Assembly (NCBI GenBank): GCA_024233865.1
Contig: JACKPA010000003.1
Location: 62,001-126,000, forward strand
DNA: 64,000 bases
Origin: Leptospiraceae bacterium
Lineage (GTDB): Bacteria; Spirochaetota; Leptospiria; Leptospirales; Leptospiraceae
Reading direction: 5' to 3'
Below, piece by piece: positions 16,389-26,560 of this stretch (positions within the stretch are counted from its first letter, which is position 1; the number at the start of each line of letters is the position of its first letter). The position numbers were made by a program, and so were the translations under genes. The notes under the pieces were generated by a model. That model worked only from the letters and a program-made list of their open reading frames with translations, was not told the origin of the DNA and searched no databases.

Positions 16389-19300
16389 ATGAAATAGTTC
16401 GTATTGCCCTAAAAAGACCTTATACTTTTGTGGTATTTTCAATCTTAATTTTATTGTTTGGAATTCAATCCATTTTTAATACTCCAACAGATGTATTCCC
16501 AAACATAAAAATTCCCGTAATATCTGTAGTCTGGGCTTACCAAGGAATGCTTCCATCAGATGTGTCAGGAAGGATTACTTCTTTTTTTGAAAGAGCCTTA
16601 ACCTCAACTGTTGAAGGTATAAAAAGTATAAACAGCCATTCCTATTTTGGAAGTAGTATCGTAAATATTGAATTACAACCGGAAACAGATCTTCCTGGAG
16701 CAGAAGCTGAGGTTACTGCTATATCTCAGACTATTGTCAACCAACTTCCACCAGATATTTCTCCTCCTATGATTATGCGCTTGGAAGCATCTTCTGTTCC
16801 TGTAGCAATGCTCCAGGTTACTTCGGATTCAATGACACCAGCAGAGCTTTATAACCTGGCGTATATGCGAATACGACCTTTACTGGTCACGATTCCTGGC
16901 GCAATCATTCCGCATCCGTATGGTGGCAAACCCATGCAATTGCTTGTATCACTAGATAAACAAAAAATGCTTTCCCGTCACCTTTCCCCTATGGATGTTT
17001 TTAAAGCATTTAACGAACAAAGTATTGTACTTCCTGCGGGTGACCAGAAGATTGGAAAAACGGATTGGATGGTGATGACAAATGCTATTCCAATGGAGGT
17101 AGAGGATTTTAACAATATCCCCGTTAAAAGGGTCGGAAATAGTACAATCTATATGCGAGATATTGCAGATGTATCTCTGGCCGGACCTCCCCAACAAAAC
17201 TCCGTTCTTGTAGACGGGAAACAAGCGGTAATGATTGTAGTAATGAAGAGCGGTGATGCTTCTACTCTAGAAGTCGTTGATGGAATCAGGGAAATCATGC
17301 CTCGTATCAAAAAAATAACTCCAAAGGGAGTAGGGGTTAAAATTCTTAATGATGCTTCTATCTTTGTAAAAGATTCCATAGAGAATGTAGTTCACGAAAT
17401 GATAATTGCAGCGGGACTGACTGGTCTAGTTGTGCTTTTGTTTTTAGGCTCTTGGCGTGCCACAACAATTATTGCAACGTCAATTCCTCTCTCTCTTTTA
17501 ACTTCTCTTATTTGTTTGCATCTATTAGGAGAATCCATTAACATAATGACTCTCGGAGGGCTTGCCTTAGCGGTAGGTATATTAGTGGACGATGCAACCG
17601 TAATGATTGAAAATATAGATACTCATCTCGAAATGGGTAAACCTCTAGAAACAGCCATCATTGATGCTGCCAATGAGATTGTAATACCCACATTTGTGGC
17701 AACTCTTGCGATTGTGATCGTTTGGTTTCCTCTTTTTGAATTGAGTGGAGTATCCGGGTGGTTATTTATGCCTATGGCAGAAGCAGTAATGTTTGCTATG
17801 ATAGCATCTTTTATTTTATCACGTACCTTAGTTCCAACAATGGCAAAGTATATCCTAGTTGCTCATAAGGAGCATCAGGAACCAAAAGGCTTTTTGGGAA
17901 AGATTCAGAAAAGTTTTGAAAATGGCTTCAACAATATGCGTGAAAACTATAAAGGACTTTTAGAACGAGTGATTGCCAATCGTAAAACTTTTGTTCTTAT
18001 TTTTCTTGCGGTTGCTGTTTGTTCTCTCACTCTGTTTTATTTCAATGGACGTGACTTTTTTCCGGAAATAAAATCCGGAACAATCCAAATGCACATGCGA
18101 GCACCTCTTGGTACCAGAATTGAGACAACGGGACGTATTGCCAGCCTAGTTTCAAAAGATATAGAAAGTAAGTTGTTACCTGGAAAAGTAGAAAATATCT
18201 TGAGTAACTGTGGGTTACCGGTTGGTCCACACAACCTGGCATTTATTCCAACTCCAACTATCGGTTCTCAAGATTGTGATATAACGATCTCCTTAAAAGA
18301 TGAAAAATCACCCGTTTGGGAATATCGTAAGATTCTTCGTTCCGAGTTAAAAAAGCTCTATCCGGGAACAACATTTACGTTTCAACCAGCAGATTTAACT
18401 GCAAAAATTCTAAATTTTGGTTCACCATCACCTATTGATATACAAATCGATGGTACGGATTTGAATAAAAACTTTAAATTTGCAAGGGAATTACAGGGGC
18501 GGCTTAAGAAAATTCCGGGAACCAGCGACGTGGTAATCCAACAAACAATGCAAACTCCTACCATTATGATAAATGCAAACAGAAGTTTTGGAAAAAATGT
18601 AGACCTTCCTTTAAAAGCAATTGCAGAAAATATGCTACTTTCTACATCGGGTAGTCAACAAATCAACCAAGAATACTGGCTTGATCATAAAACCGAATTA
18701 TCCTACCAGATCAATATTTATATTCCTCAACCGCAGATGACAAGAACAATAGACCTTTTAACAGTACCCGTTGATAAAGGTAACTTGGATGAGTCAGATG
18801 AAAATGAATTGCAATTGCTCGGAAATATAGTGAGTTTAACTCCAACAGGAACTCCAGGTCTGATTACCCACCAAAACCTTTTACCCTTAATTGATGTATA
18901 TGTTTCTGCTGAGGGAAGAGATCTTGGAGGTGTACTGAAAGAAGTTGAAAAAGTTGTCCACTCTATGGAAAAAAAACTTCCATCTAGTGCTAACATAGAA
19001 ATCAAGGGGCAAGCAGAAACAATGCGAAGTGCTTATGTAGAACTTTTAGCTGGACTTCTCTTAGCCATAGTTCTTATATATCTACTGATTGTTGTTAATT
19101 TCCAATCTTGGACAGACCCCTTCATTATTATTACAGCTCTACCGGGTGCTTTGGCAGGAATTGCATGGTTACTGTTTCTTACACATACCAACATATCAGT
19201 CCCAGCGTTAACAGGAGCTATTATGTGTATGGGTACAGCAACTGCAAACTCTATACTTGTTGTTTCTCATGCTCGAGAAAGATTGAATGTTCATGGAGAT

Positions 19301-19540
19301 GCACTTTTAGCTGCTGTGGAAGCTGGTTATGCAAGGATTCGACCCGTTATTATGACTGCATCAGCTATGATCGTTGGTATGATACCTATGTCCATGAGTA
19401 ACACACAAAACGCTCCCTTAGGGCGTGCAGTTATCGGAGGTTTGACCGTTGCTACATTTGCAACTCTTTTCTTTGTTCCTTGTATTTACGCTATCATATA
19501 TAGCAAACGTAACAAAAACTTAAAGGAGAATTCACAATGA
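16385..19540 (+). CDS. RND efflux transporter, HAE1 type
   Basis: This 1,051-residue inner-membrane proton-driven pump has normal RND length. It has the N-terminal TM1 of the family (LKRPYTFVVFSILILLFG), two periplasmic porter loops, and TM4 with GGLALAVGILVDDATVMIEN. That TM4 carries the proton-relay aspartates (Asp402-Asp403). The second TM block contains LLAGLLLAIVLIYLLIVVNFQSW. AAGGAGG precedes the ATG. The stop overlaps the start of the adaptor gene, and the outer-membrane component follows, so the operon encodes a complete tripartite exporter. The substrate cannot be read; the sequence looks closer to HAE1/hydrophobic types than to CusA metal pumps because I see no methionine-rich metal pathway. 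Confidence 0.93.
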   Translation: MNEIVRIALKRPYTFVVFSILILLFGIQSIFNTPTDVFPNIKIPVISVVWAYQGMLPSDVSGRITSFFERALTSTVEGIKSINSHSYFGSSIVNIELQPETDLPGAEAEVTAISQTIVNQLPPDISPPMIMRLEASSVPVAMLQVTSDSMTPAELYNLAYMRIRPLLVTIPGAIIPHPYGGKPMQLLVSLDKQKMLSRHLSPMDVFKAFNEQSIVLPAGDQKIGKTDWMVMTNAIPMEVEDFNNIPVKRVGNSTIYMRDIADVSLAGPPQQNSVLVDGKQAVMIVVMKSGDASTLEVVDGIREIMPRIKKITPKGVGVKILNDASIFVKDSIENVVHEMIIAAGLTGLVVLLFLGSWRATTIIATSIPLSLLTSLICLHLLGESINIMTLGGLALAVGILVDDATVMIENIDTHLEMGKPLETAIIDAANEIVIPTFVATLAIVIVWFPLFELSGVSGWLFMPMAEAVMFAMIASFILSRTLVPTMAKYILVAHKEHQEPKGFLGKIQKSFENGFNNMRENYKGLLERVIANRKTFVLIFLAVAVCSLTLFYFNGRDFFPEIKSGTIQMHMRAPLGTRIETTGRIASLVSKDIESKLLPGKVENILSNCGLPVGPHNLAFIPTPTIGSQDCDITISLKDEKSPVWEYRKILRSELKKLYPGTTFTFQPADLTAKILNFGSPSPIDIQIDGTDLNKNFKFARELQGRLKKIPGTSDVVIQQTMQTPTIMINANRSFGKNVDLPLKAIAENMLLSTSGSQQINQEYWLDHKTELSYQINIYIPQPQMTRTIDLLTVPVDKGNLDESDENELQLLGNIVSLTPTGTPGLITHQNLLPLIDVYVSAEGRDLGGVLKEVEKVVHSMEKKLPSSANIEIKGQAETMRSAYVELLAGLLLAIVLIYLLIVVNFQSWTDPFIIITALPGALAGIAWLLFLTHTNISVPALTGAIMCMGTATANSILVVSHARERLNVHGDALLAAVEAGYARIRPVIMTASAMIVGMIPMSMSNTQNAPLGRAVIGGLTVATFATLFFVPCIYAIIYSKRNKNLKENSQ

Positions 19541-20736
19541 CTATAAAAATCATCAAACGTTTGGTTATCATCTTATTGGCTTTGGTATGTATCTTATTTT
19601 TTGGATATGGGCGTCTTAGCAAATATAGAGAGCTTCAAAAGGAAGCTTTGGAATCATCCATTCCAACGGTGGAAATTACTCACCCATCAGCACCCAATCC
19701 ATTTGAAACGATTACCCTTCCTGGTACAGTCAGAGCATGGTATGAAGCTCCAATTTATGCTCAAGTATCCGGATATGTAACGGACTGGTATAAAGACTAT
19801 GGTGCAGAGGTAAAAAAAGGAGATGTTTTGGCTAAAATTAACGTTCCCACTTTGGACGCAGAGTATGAACAAGCAAAAGCAGATTTGGAATCTCAAAGAG
19901 CTAAGTACAATCTAGCTAGAATTACAGCTAAGCGTTATCTTGACTTAGATAAATCAAACGCAGTTTCAAAACAGTCGGTTTCAGTAGCTGTTGCTAACAG
20001 GGATGCAGAAAAAGCCAAACTTAGAGCTGCTGAAAAAAATGTTAGTAAATTTAATGCCAGAGTGAACTTTAAAACTATTGTAGCTCCCTTTGATGGATTT
20101 GTGACACAAAGGAATATCAATGTTGGAGACTATGTAAACAAAGAAGGAAATCTCAGTGATACAAAATCAATCTCTAATCTGTTTACTGTAGCTGATATAG
20201 AGAAAATGCGTTTATTTGTTTCAGTACCTGGGACTTTTGCTTATTTGCTTAAACCTAGTTTGACAACTGATGTAATCGTTCCTCAATTTGCAACGCGTCA
20301 CTTTACTGCTGACTTTCTTACGATTGCCAAAGGATTTGATCCAAACACCAGGACGGTAATAGCAGTCTTTGTTATAAAAAACAAAGACCATGCATTGTGG
20401 CCTGGTTCCTATGCTACTGTGAATATCACAGCACCAGCAAAAAGAGACATTATTATCATCCCTTCTAGTTCTCTTGTGTTTGATGAGAGTGGAACGCAAG
20501 TGGCGACAGTTACAAAAGACAATAAGATTCACTTCAAGCCAATTAAAGTCACCAAAATCCTCGATGATATAATTGAGTTGACCGAAGGAATTTCTCAGGA
20601 TGATAGGATAGTAAACAATCCTAGTGCTGCATTACTAGAAGGCGATCAAGTTCGCGTCGTTCAACCCAGAACTGGCTATGGTCTAGAGATAAAATCTTTA
20701 AAGGAAAATGTGAAAGAAACACATGAGGAGGACTAA
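19537..20736 (+). CDS. RND efflux periplasmic adaptor (membrane fusion protein)
   Basis: The protein has 399 residues with one N-terminal hydrophobic anchor (VIILLALVCILFFGYG). It then has a biotinyl-lipoyl-like half (GTVRAWYEAPIYAQVSGYVTDW), an alpha-helical hairpin (YEQAKADLESQRAKYNLARITAKRY...), the second lipoyl half (IVAPFDGFVTQRNINVGDYV) and beta-barrel/membrane-proximal domains. It links the pump at 16385 to the TolC-like channel at 20736. The ATG overlaps the RND stop (ATGA-type), and the stop overlaps the next start (TAATG), so all three are translationally coupled. Confidence 0.92.
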   Translation: MTIKIIKRLVIILLALVCILFFGYGRLSKYRELQKEALESSIPTVEITHPSAPNPFETITLPGTVRAWYEAPIYAQVSGYVTDWYKDYGAEVKKGDVLAKINVPTLDAEYEQAKADLESQRAKYNLARITAKRYLDLDKSNAVSKQSVSVAVANRDAEKAKLRAAEKNVSKFNARVNFKTIVAPFDGFVTQRNINVGDYVNKEGNLSDTKSISNLFTVADIEKMRLFVSVPGTFAYLLKPSLTTDVIVPQFATRHFTADFLTIAKGFDPNTRTVIAVFVIKNKDHALWPGSYATVNITAPAKRDIIIIPSSSLVFDESGTQVATVTKDNKIHFKPIKVTKILDDIIELTEGISQDDRIVNNPSAALLEGDQVRVVQPRTGYGLEIKSLKENVKETHEED

Positions 20737-22355
20737 TGAAACACAAAAAAACATCCACAATTAATTCAGATGTATTAGTTAGTCTTTATAATAGTTTGGT
20801 GAAAGCTGTTATTTTTCCAATATTCGTAACAATTCTAACTTCTTGTTTGAGCGGACCTGCCATAGATTTAGCACCCGAATACAAGACACCTAAATATGTT
20901 GTGCCTGACTCATGGCATGGCTCTGGTCCTTTTGTGAAAGCTAAGCCTTCGGAGGGTAAGTTACGTCCTGATTGGTGGAAACTATATAAAGACCCTGTAT
21001 TAAATAAGCTAGAAAAAGAAGCAATGAAAGTTAACCCTAAACTTGAGGCGGCTGCAGAACGTTTTAACCAGGCTCGCTATGAAATGTTAAAAGTTCGCTC
21101 CCAGTTGATTCCAAACATTGGACTTGGTATTGGTGGTTCAAACAATAAACAATCCTCTGATAGCCTATTTCGTGGAATAGGTGAGCCAAATCGTGAATCA
21201 ACCGTTTCTGTTGCTGGGCTTGCGTCTTGGGAACCGGATTTTTGGTCAAAGATTAGGAACAGAACAAAAATGCAAATTTACAACGCCGAACAACTTGCTG
21301 CAGAATACAGTCTTGTCAGACTAAGCTTACAAGCTGAACTTGCTAGCGACTATTTTACTCTACGTGGATTAGACGCTCAAGATGCTATGTATAGTTTATC
21401 TATAAAATATTATAAAAAGACTCAAGACATAGTAAAAAAAAGGTTTTCAACTGGTATTGTACCAAAATTAGATGTTTTGCGTGCAAACTACATGCTTGCC
21501 AATACAAAAGCCAAGAGGTTAGATATACAAAACAAACGCCAAGTTACCTTGCACGCAATTGCGATTTTAGTAAATCGCTCTCCTTCTACTTTTAGTATAA
21601 AACCCAAAGACAAATTATTGGTAGCAAATTTTAAGATTCCAACAAAACTACCTGCTACTTTGCTAGAGAGAAGACCGGATATTGCAGCAATGGAGAGGCA
21701 GATGGCACAAGCAAATAGGAGTATAGGTATAGCTAAAGCAGCTTTCTTTCCCAATGTGTCTTTTGGTGCAAATGGAGGATACGAAGCAATCTCTCATCTC
21801 TTTTCTGCTTCCCATAGCTTTTGGTCATACGGTTCTCTTGTTTCTCTTCCTTTTTTTCAAGGTGGATATCGTAGGGCACAACTACAGAAGTCCTGGTCAG
21901 CCTATAGAGAAACAGAGGACCTATATCGTTCTACCGTACTAAATGCCTTTCGTGAAGTTGAAAATGCTTTGACCCAAACCAACTTCCTGTCCAAACAAGC
22001 CAAACAGCAAGATATTGCTGTTGACGCAGCTTTAAAGACTCAAGACATGACAATGGAACTTTACAAAGGTGGTTTAGGTAATAGCTTGGATATCCTTTAT
22101 GCACAGGAAACTACTCTAGCAGCTCGCATAAATGCAATTACGGTAAAAACAGACTTGCTTAGAGCTACAACTGCTCTAATTCGAGCTTTAGGTGGTGGAT
22201 GGAATCGTAATCAACTACCTGTAGACGATGAAATACAACCGATGGATATTTTTCAATATCGCAAACTTGGAAAACCAAAACCGGCTGGGCATACCAATGT
22301 AAATGCTGAAGACAATTCGGTTCACAACAATTTAACAAAACCAATTTCTAAGTAA
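20736..22355 (+). CDS. TolC/NodT-type outer-membrane efflux lipoprotein
   Basis: The protein has 539 residues; a signal peptide ends in the lipobox LTSC (Cys37), as in NodT/OprM-like channels. It then has APEYKTPKYVVPDSW and two outer-membrane-efflux repeats with long coiled helices (WEPDFWSKIRNRTKMQIYNAEQLAAEYSLVRLSLQAELASDYF; AFREVENALTQTNFL). The length is slightly above the family norm because of a hydrophilic C-terminal tail (about 50 residues after LGGGWNRNQL). It forms the outer-membrane exit duct of this operon's RND pump. GGAGG lies upstream within the adaptor gene's end. Confidence 0.92.
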   Translation: MKHKKTSTINSDVLVSLYNSLVKAVIFPIFVTILTSCLSGPAIDLAPEYKTPKYVVPDSWHGSGPFVKAKPSEGKLRPDWWKLYKDPVLNKLEKEAMKVNPKLEAAAERFNQARYEMLKVRSQLIPNIGLGIGGSNNKQSSDSLFRGIGEPNRESTVSVAGLASWEPDFWSKIRNRTKMQIYNAEQLAAEYSLVRLSLQAELASDYFTLRGLDAQDAMYSLSIKYYKKTQDIVKKRFSTGIVPKLDVLRANYMLANTKAKRLDIQNKRQVTLHAIAILVNRSPSTFSIKPKDKLLVANFKIPTKLPATLLERRPDIAAMERQMAQANRSIGIAKAAFFPNVSFGANGGYEAISHLFSASHSFWSYGSLVSLPFFQGGYRRAQLQKSWSAYRETEDLYRSTVLNAFREVENALTQTNFLSKQAKQQDIAVDAALKTQDMTMELYKGGLGNSLDILYAQETTLAARINAITVKTDLLRATTALIRALGGGWNRNQLPVDDEIQPMDIFQYRKLGKPKPAGHTNVNAEDNSVHNNLTKPISK

Positions 22356-22479
22356 AGCGTTCAAAATTCGGTATGTTCCTTCCGCAACGGGAGACTTTAC
22401 CCTAGGGTAACAAACAATCTCTTTGAGGATACCGTCACCACAAGGAGAAAGAATAGTAGTTATGGAGTTCCCTATATAG

Positions 22480-22507
22480 AATTCTCACTCAAAATTGAAT
22501 GAGAATT
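22480..22507 (+). terminator. Terminator hairpin after the RND operon
   Basis: AATTCTCACTCAA (22480-22492) pairs with TTGAATGAGAATT (22495-22507), 12 of 13 bp, with a 2-base gap and TTTTCTT after. It lies 125 bp beyond the last gene of the operon and 107 bp before the next start. Confidence 0.6.
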
Positions 22508-22613
22508 TTCTTAACCAACCGGAACTATAAGAACAAAAAAAATTAAATCCTATCTTCCGTTGTATACCTTTTTTGGTAGACAACCAAATTTTCAGAAATA
22601 AATTATAAAAAAA

Positions 22614-25600
22614 ATGAAAAACTTGCTAAAATTCTTATTGTGCTATACAATCATAAATCTATTTTTGGGGTCTTTTTTATTTTCTTATCCAGAAGCGAAA
22701 AAGGGAAAAATTAATTTATCAGTAATTGATATTCATTACGACAAAAAAACCGTAGCATTGGATGGAGAATGGGAGTTTTATTGGAAAAAATTTTATTATT
22801 TTTATGATTTCTTACAGGAAAAACCTCCTGCCCCTGATTTTTTTATTAAAGTACCCTCTACTTGGGAAAAATATTCTATAAATAATCAAAAACTACCGGC
22901 TAAAGGGTTTGCTACTTATCGCTTGCACCTCGTTCTAAACAGCAAGAAACCTATTAGTTTTTACTCCAAAGGATTTGGAACCAATGTAAGAATTTTTATA
23001 AACGGAGAAAAGGTTGCTGAAACCGGCATACCCTCCGAAAGAGAAAGCGAGTCTTACCCAAGAACCGTTCCCGTTAGTTTTACCTATTTTCCGCAGCAAA
23101 AACAATTGGAAATACTAATGCACATTTCCAATTACCACTACAGAATGTCTGGTGCTTGGTATCCGCTCGAAATCGGAAAACCGGAAATTGTTACCAGAAA
23201 AATACAATATTCCATGTTTCTTGAAATTTTTCTTTTTGGAAGCATGTTTATTATGGGGCTTTATCACATTGGCATTTATATAAACCGGAAGAAAACACTT
23301 GAAGCTCTCTTTTTTGGAATGTTTTGCATCTTTTTTGCTTTTAGGACGCTTGTGCTTGGAGAAAAAATGCTACCGGTACTATTACCCGGCATGCCCTGGG
23401 AAGTAATGATGAAAATTGAGTATTTGAGTTTTTATATTTGTCTTCCACTCTTTATGAATTATTTTTACTTTTTGTTCAAAGAAGTTACCCATAAAAAGTT
23501 CATCCTTACGACCAATGTAATTGCCGGACTTTTTTCTCTTTTTGTCTTATCAACCGGTTCTTATGTCTATACATATTCCGTCCAATTTTACCAAGGGATT
23601 ACCTTTCTCTGTATACCGTATTTAATTACAATCCTTGTTATAGCTTTACGCAAAAAAATCATGGGAGCAAAAATCTTCTTGCTAAGTTTGGTAATTTTTT
23701 CAGCCACCATTATTCATGACATACTTTATAGTAACCAAATCATCAATACTACTCATCTGGCATCTTATGGATTTGTTTCCTTCATTTTTTTACAAAGCTA
23801 TCTTTTATCAAAAAACTTTGCAATGGCATTCACAACATCAGAAAGGTTGACTTCCGAATTAAAAGAAAAAAACGAAGCACTGACAAAGTTAGACAAATTA
23901 AAAGATGATTTTCTTGCCAATACTTCTCATGAATTAAAAACACCTCTGAATGGTATTATTGGTTTGTCCGAATCTCTTTTGGACGGTGCAGCTGGTAAGC
24001 TACCCGAAAGAGTATCCTACAATCTTTCCTTGATCATCGCCAGTGGAAAGCGATTAGCGAATTTGGTGAATGACATTTTGGATTTTGCTAAAATGAAAAG
24101 CGACGAGATAAAAGTTGCCAAAAAACCGGTTGACATCTATTCGATTGTGAATCTTGTTTTGACTCTTTCACATGCTTTACTAAACAACAAAAAAATTGAG
24201 CTAAAAAATTCCATTCCTATAGACTTCCCTTCTTCTTTGGGGGATGAAAACAGGATACAACAAATCCTTTATAACTTGATAGGAAATGCCATCAAATTTA
24301 CGGAACAAGGAAAGGTAGAGATTACCGGACACTTGAATGGTGAATTTATGCACATATCGGTTTCGGATACGGGTATCGGTATCCCGGAAGATAAGTTTGA
24401 ATCTATTTTCCAATCTTTTGAGCAGGTGGATTCTTCTTCGGATAGAATGTACGGGGGAACAGGGCTTGGACTTACCGTTACCAAAAAACTAGTTGAACTT
24501 CACGGTGGGACTATTTCTTTGGAATCCGAACTTGGAAAAGGATCGATTTTTACCTTTACCCTACCTATATCAGAAGAAAAAGCAAATAAAGAAGAAGTCG
24601 AAATTATTCGAAAAATAGAAGACGGTCCAAATACGCCTGAAGAAAAAGAGAATACAATTCCGGTAGAAATCAACAACAATTACAAAATTATGATCGTTGA
24701 TGATGAACCGATCAACTTACAGGTTTTATCCAACCATCTTTCGCTCCAAAAATATTCTGTTTTACAGGCTTCAAATGGTATGGAAGCGTTGGAAATACTG
24801 GATAAATCTCCAACCATTCCAGATTTGATTCTACTAGATGTAATGATGCCAAAAATGACGGGTTTTGAAGTATGTACAAAAATCCGTGAAAAATACAACG
24901 CCAATATACTTCCTATCGTCTTGCTTACGGCAAAAAACCAAACCAATGACCTTGTACAAGGCTTTATTCATGGTGCCAATGACTACCTTACCAAACCATT
25001 TAGCAAAGACGAACTTCTTACAAGGATCAAAAACCACTTAAACCTTTCCAAAACTTCCGGTGCTTATGAAAAGTTTGTTCCTCAAGAATTTATCAAACTC
25101 ATCAACAAAGACAGTATCATAGATGTTCAGCTCGGTGACCACGCGGAAAAGTATATGTCCGTATTGTTTTCTGATATACGCTCTTTTACAACTCTTTCCG
25201 AAAGCATGAGTCCCAAAGACAATTTTAACTTTATCAACTCTTACTTAAAAAGGATGTCTCCTATTATCCAGGAACACATTGGATTTATAGATAAGTATAT
25301 TGGTGATGCCATTATGGCGTTGTTTCCTGAAAAAACGGATGATGCCATAACCGCAGGAATTGCCATGCTAAACAATCTAAAAGAATACAATAAGCACAGA
25401 AAAAACTCCGGTTATCAACCTATCGAAATAGGAATAGGAATTAATACGGGTAATTTAATGTTGGGAACCATTGGTGGTCTGAATCGAATGGAAGGTACTG
25501 TTATTAGTGATGCTGTAAACTTGGCTTCGAGGGTGGAAAGCATGACAAAAAAATATGGTGCTAAAATGTTGATTTCGGAAGAGAGTTTTCACAGCATCCA

Positions 25601-25874
25601 GGATATTCAAAAATATAATATTCGAGCCATTGACAAAGTAATAGTAAAAGGAAAAACATCAGCCGTATGGGTTTACGAAGTATTTAATTCGGATGAAGAA
25701 GAAATCAAATACCAAAAGGTGGCAACCAATGGTCTATTTTCCCAAGCGGTGGTTTCCTATGTCGAGAATAGACATAAGGATGCCTATGAACTGTTTAACC
25801 AAGTGAAGTCAAAGTCTCCGAATGATAAAGTCGCTGACTATTTTATAAACGTATTGCAAAACCAAGTGAGATAA
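22614..25874 (+). CDS. 7TMR-DISM hybrid histidine kinase / receiver / class III cyclase
   Basis: This 1,086-residue protein combines four modules. An N-terminal signal and beta-rich extracellular sensor (about 30-195; GEWEFYWKKF, FATYRLHL) precede seven transmembrane helices (about 200-400), the 7TMR-DISM layout. HisKA carries SHELKTPLNG with the phosphoacceptor His439, then HATPase with the G1/G2 boxes DTGIGIPE and GGTGLGLT. A receiver domain has Asp742 (LLLDVMMPKMTG). The C-terminal nucleotide cyclase has metal-binding Asp854 (FSDIRSFT) and Asp898 (YIGDAIMALF), and ends DKVIVKGK. It should sense an envelope ligand and control cAMP or cGMP synthesis through an internal phosphorelay. A broken paralogue lies at 14766-15459. 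Confidence 0.9.
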   Translation: MKNLLKFLLCYTIINLFLGSFLFSYPEAKKGKINLSVIDIHYDKKTVALDGEWEFYWKKFYYFYDFLQEKPPAPDFFIKVPSTWEKYSINNQKLPAKGFATYRLHLVLNSKKPISFYSKGFGTNVRIFINGEKVAETGIPSERESESYPRTVPVSFTYFPQQKQLEILMHISNYHYRMSGAWYPLEIGKPEIVTRKIQYSMFLEIFLFGSMFIMGLYHIGIYINRKKTLEALFFGMFCIFFAFRTLVLGEKMLPVLLPGMPWEVMMKIEYLSFYICLPLFMNYFYFLFKEVTHKKFILTTNVIAGLFSLFVLSTGSYVYTYSVQFYQGITFLCIPYLITILVIALRKKIMGAKIFLLSLVIFSATIIHDILYSNQIINTTHLASYGFVSFIFLQSYLLSKNFAMAFTTSERLTSELKEKNEALTKLDKLKDDFLANTSHELKTPLNGIIGLSESLLDGAAGKLPERVSYNLSLIIASGKRLANLVNDILDFAKMKSDEIKVAKKPVDIYSIVNLVLTLSHALLNNKKIELKNSIPIDFPSSLGDENRIQQILYNLIGNAIKFTEQGKVEITGHLNGEFMHISVSDTGIGIPEDKFESIFQSFEQVDSSSDRMYGGTGLGLTVTKKLVELHGGTISLESELGKGSIFTFTLPISEEKANKEEVEIIRKIEDGPNTPEEKENTIPVEINNNYKIMIVDDEPINLQVLSNHLSLQKYSVLQASNGMEALEILDKSPTIPDLILLDVMMPKMTGFEVCTKIREKYNANILPIVLLTAKNQTNDLVQGFIHGANDYLTKPFSKDELLTRIKNHLNLSKTSGAYEKFVPQEFIKLINKDSIIDVQLGDHAEKYMSVLFSDIRSFTTLSESMSPKDNFNFINSYLKRMSPIIQEHIGFIDKYIGDAIMALFPEKTDDAITAGIAMLNNLKEYNKHRKNSGYQPIEIGIGINTGNLMLGTIGGLNRMEGTVISDAVNLASRVESMTKKYGAKMLISEESFHSIQDIQKYNIRAIDKVIVKGKTSAVWVYEVFNSDEEEIKYQKVATNGLFSQAVVSYVENRHKDAYELFNQVKSKSPNDKVADYFINVLQNQVR

Positions 25875-25876
25875 TT

Positions 25877-26344
25877 TTAATTTCCTGACTTTCTTTGTAT
25901 CGAACTTTCATAAAATGCAATCCAATCTTTTGGTTTTATTTTTTTTGACAGTTTACCTATTAATGTATATGGTATATCATCTAATTTTTTAAAACGAATA
26001 CAGCTTTTTCCCATATCCAATTTCGTTTTGCAATGCTTAGGATACTCAGCCACAAACCAGTCCATTAATTCTTGGTGTGAATAAAGCCCCATGTGATAAA
26101 CTGCGACAAAGTTTTTTTGTGAAGCAAGACTTATAAAGGGAAGCGGTTCTTTTGGATTGCAATGATAACCACTCGGATAAATTGAATGCGGTACTACATA
26201 ACCTATCATCCCATAACTTATAGTTTCAGCAAACCCCTTGGGTAGGTTGTCTAAAATTACTTTTCTCAATTTTTGAATAACTTCTTGCCTATCTGTGGTA
26301 AGTTGTGCAATATATTGTTCTGGTGTATCTGCTTTTATTTGCAT
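25877..26344 (-). CDS. DUF1801 (YdhG-like) domain protein
   Basis: The protein has 155 residues: DTPEQYIAQLTTDRQEVIQKLRKVI, then AETISYGMIGYVV, PFISLASQKNFVAVYHMGLY and CIRFKKLDDIPYTLIGKL. This is the typical layout of DUF1801 proteins of the YdhG/Fra-like fold (some described as iron chaperones in Gram-positives; most uncharacterised). It is cytoplasmic, with a start near AAGGAG (…ACTTAAGGAGATTTT upstream of the ATG on its strand). The 3' end abuts the convergent cyclase gene with 2 bp between stops. Confidence 0.85.
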   Translation of the reverse strand: MQIKADTPEQYIAQLTTDRQEVIQKLRKVILDNLPKGFAETISYGMIGYVVPHSIYPSGYHCNPKEPLPFISLASQKNFVAVYHMGLYSHQELMDWFVAEYPKHCKTKLDMGKSCIRFKKLDDIPYTLIGKLSKKIKPKDWIAFYESSIQRKSGN

Positions 26345-26487
26345 AAAATCTCCTTAAGTAAATGTTTTTCAAAAAACTTGATCTGTGTCAATTGTATTTG
26401 GACGAAATAGCAGAAGCAAGACCTGATACAATTGTTGCCATCTGCCTTAAATAAAATGCTTACCTAATAATTTGAAAAAGGAATCTA

Positions 26488-26516
26488 TTGACAAGTTCTA
26501 ATTAAAAAATTATATA
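26488..26516 (+). promoter_or_regulatory. Sigma70-type promoter for the MBL/cNMP/hemerythrin gene
   Basis: TTGACA at 26488-26493 and TATATA at 26511-26516 are separated by 17 bp, a consensus-like housekeeping promoter. The start codon is 45 bp downstream of the -10 box. Confidence 0.6.
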
Positions 26517-26560
26517 TACTCAAAACAAATCCAAAAAAACCAGATCAATCCTAGTATAAT

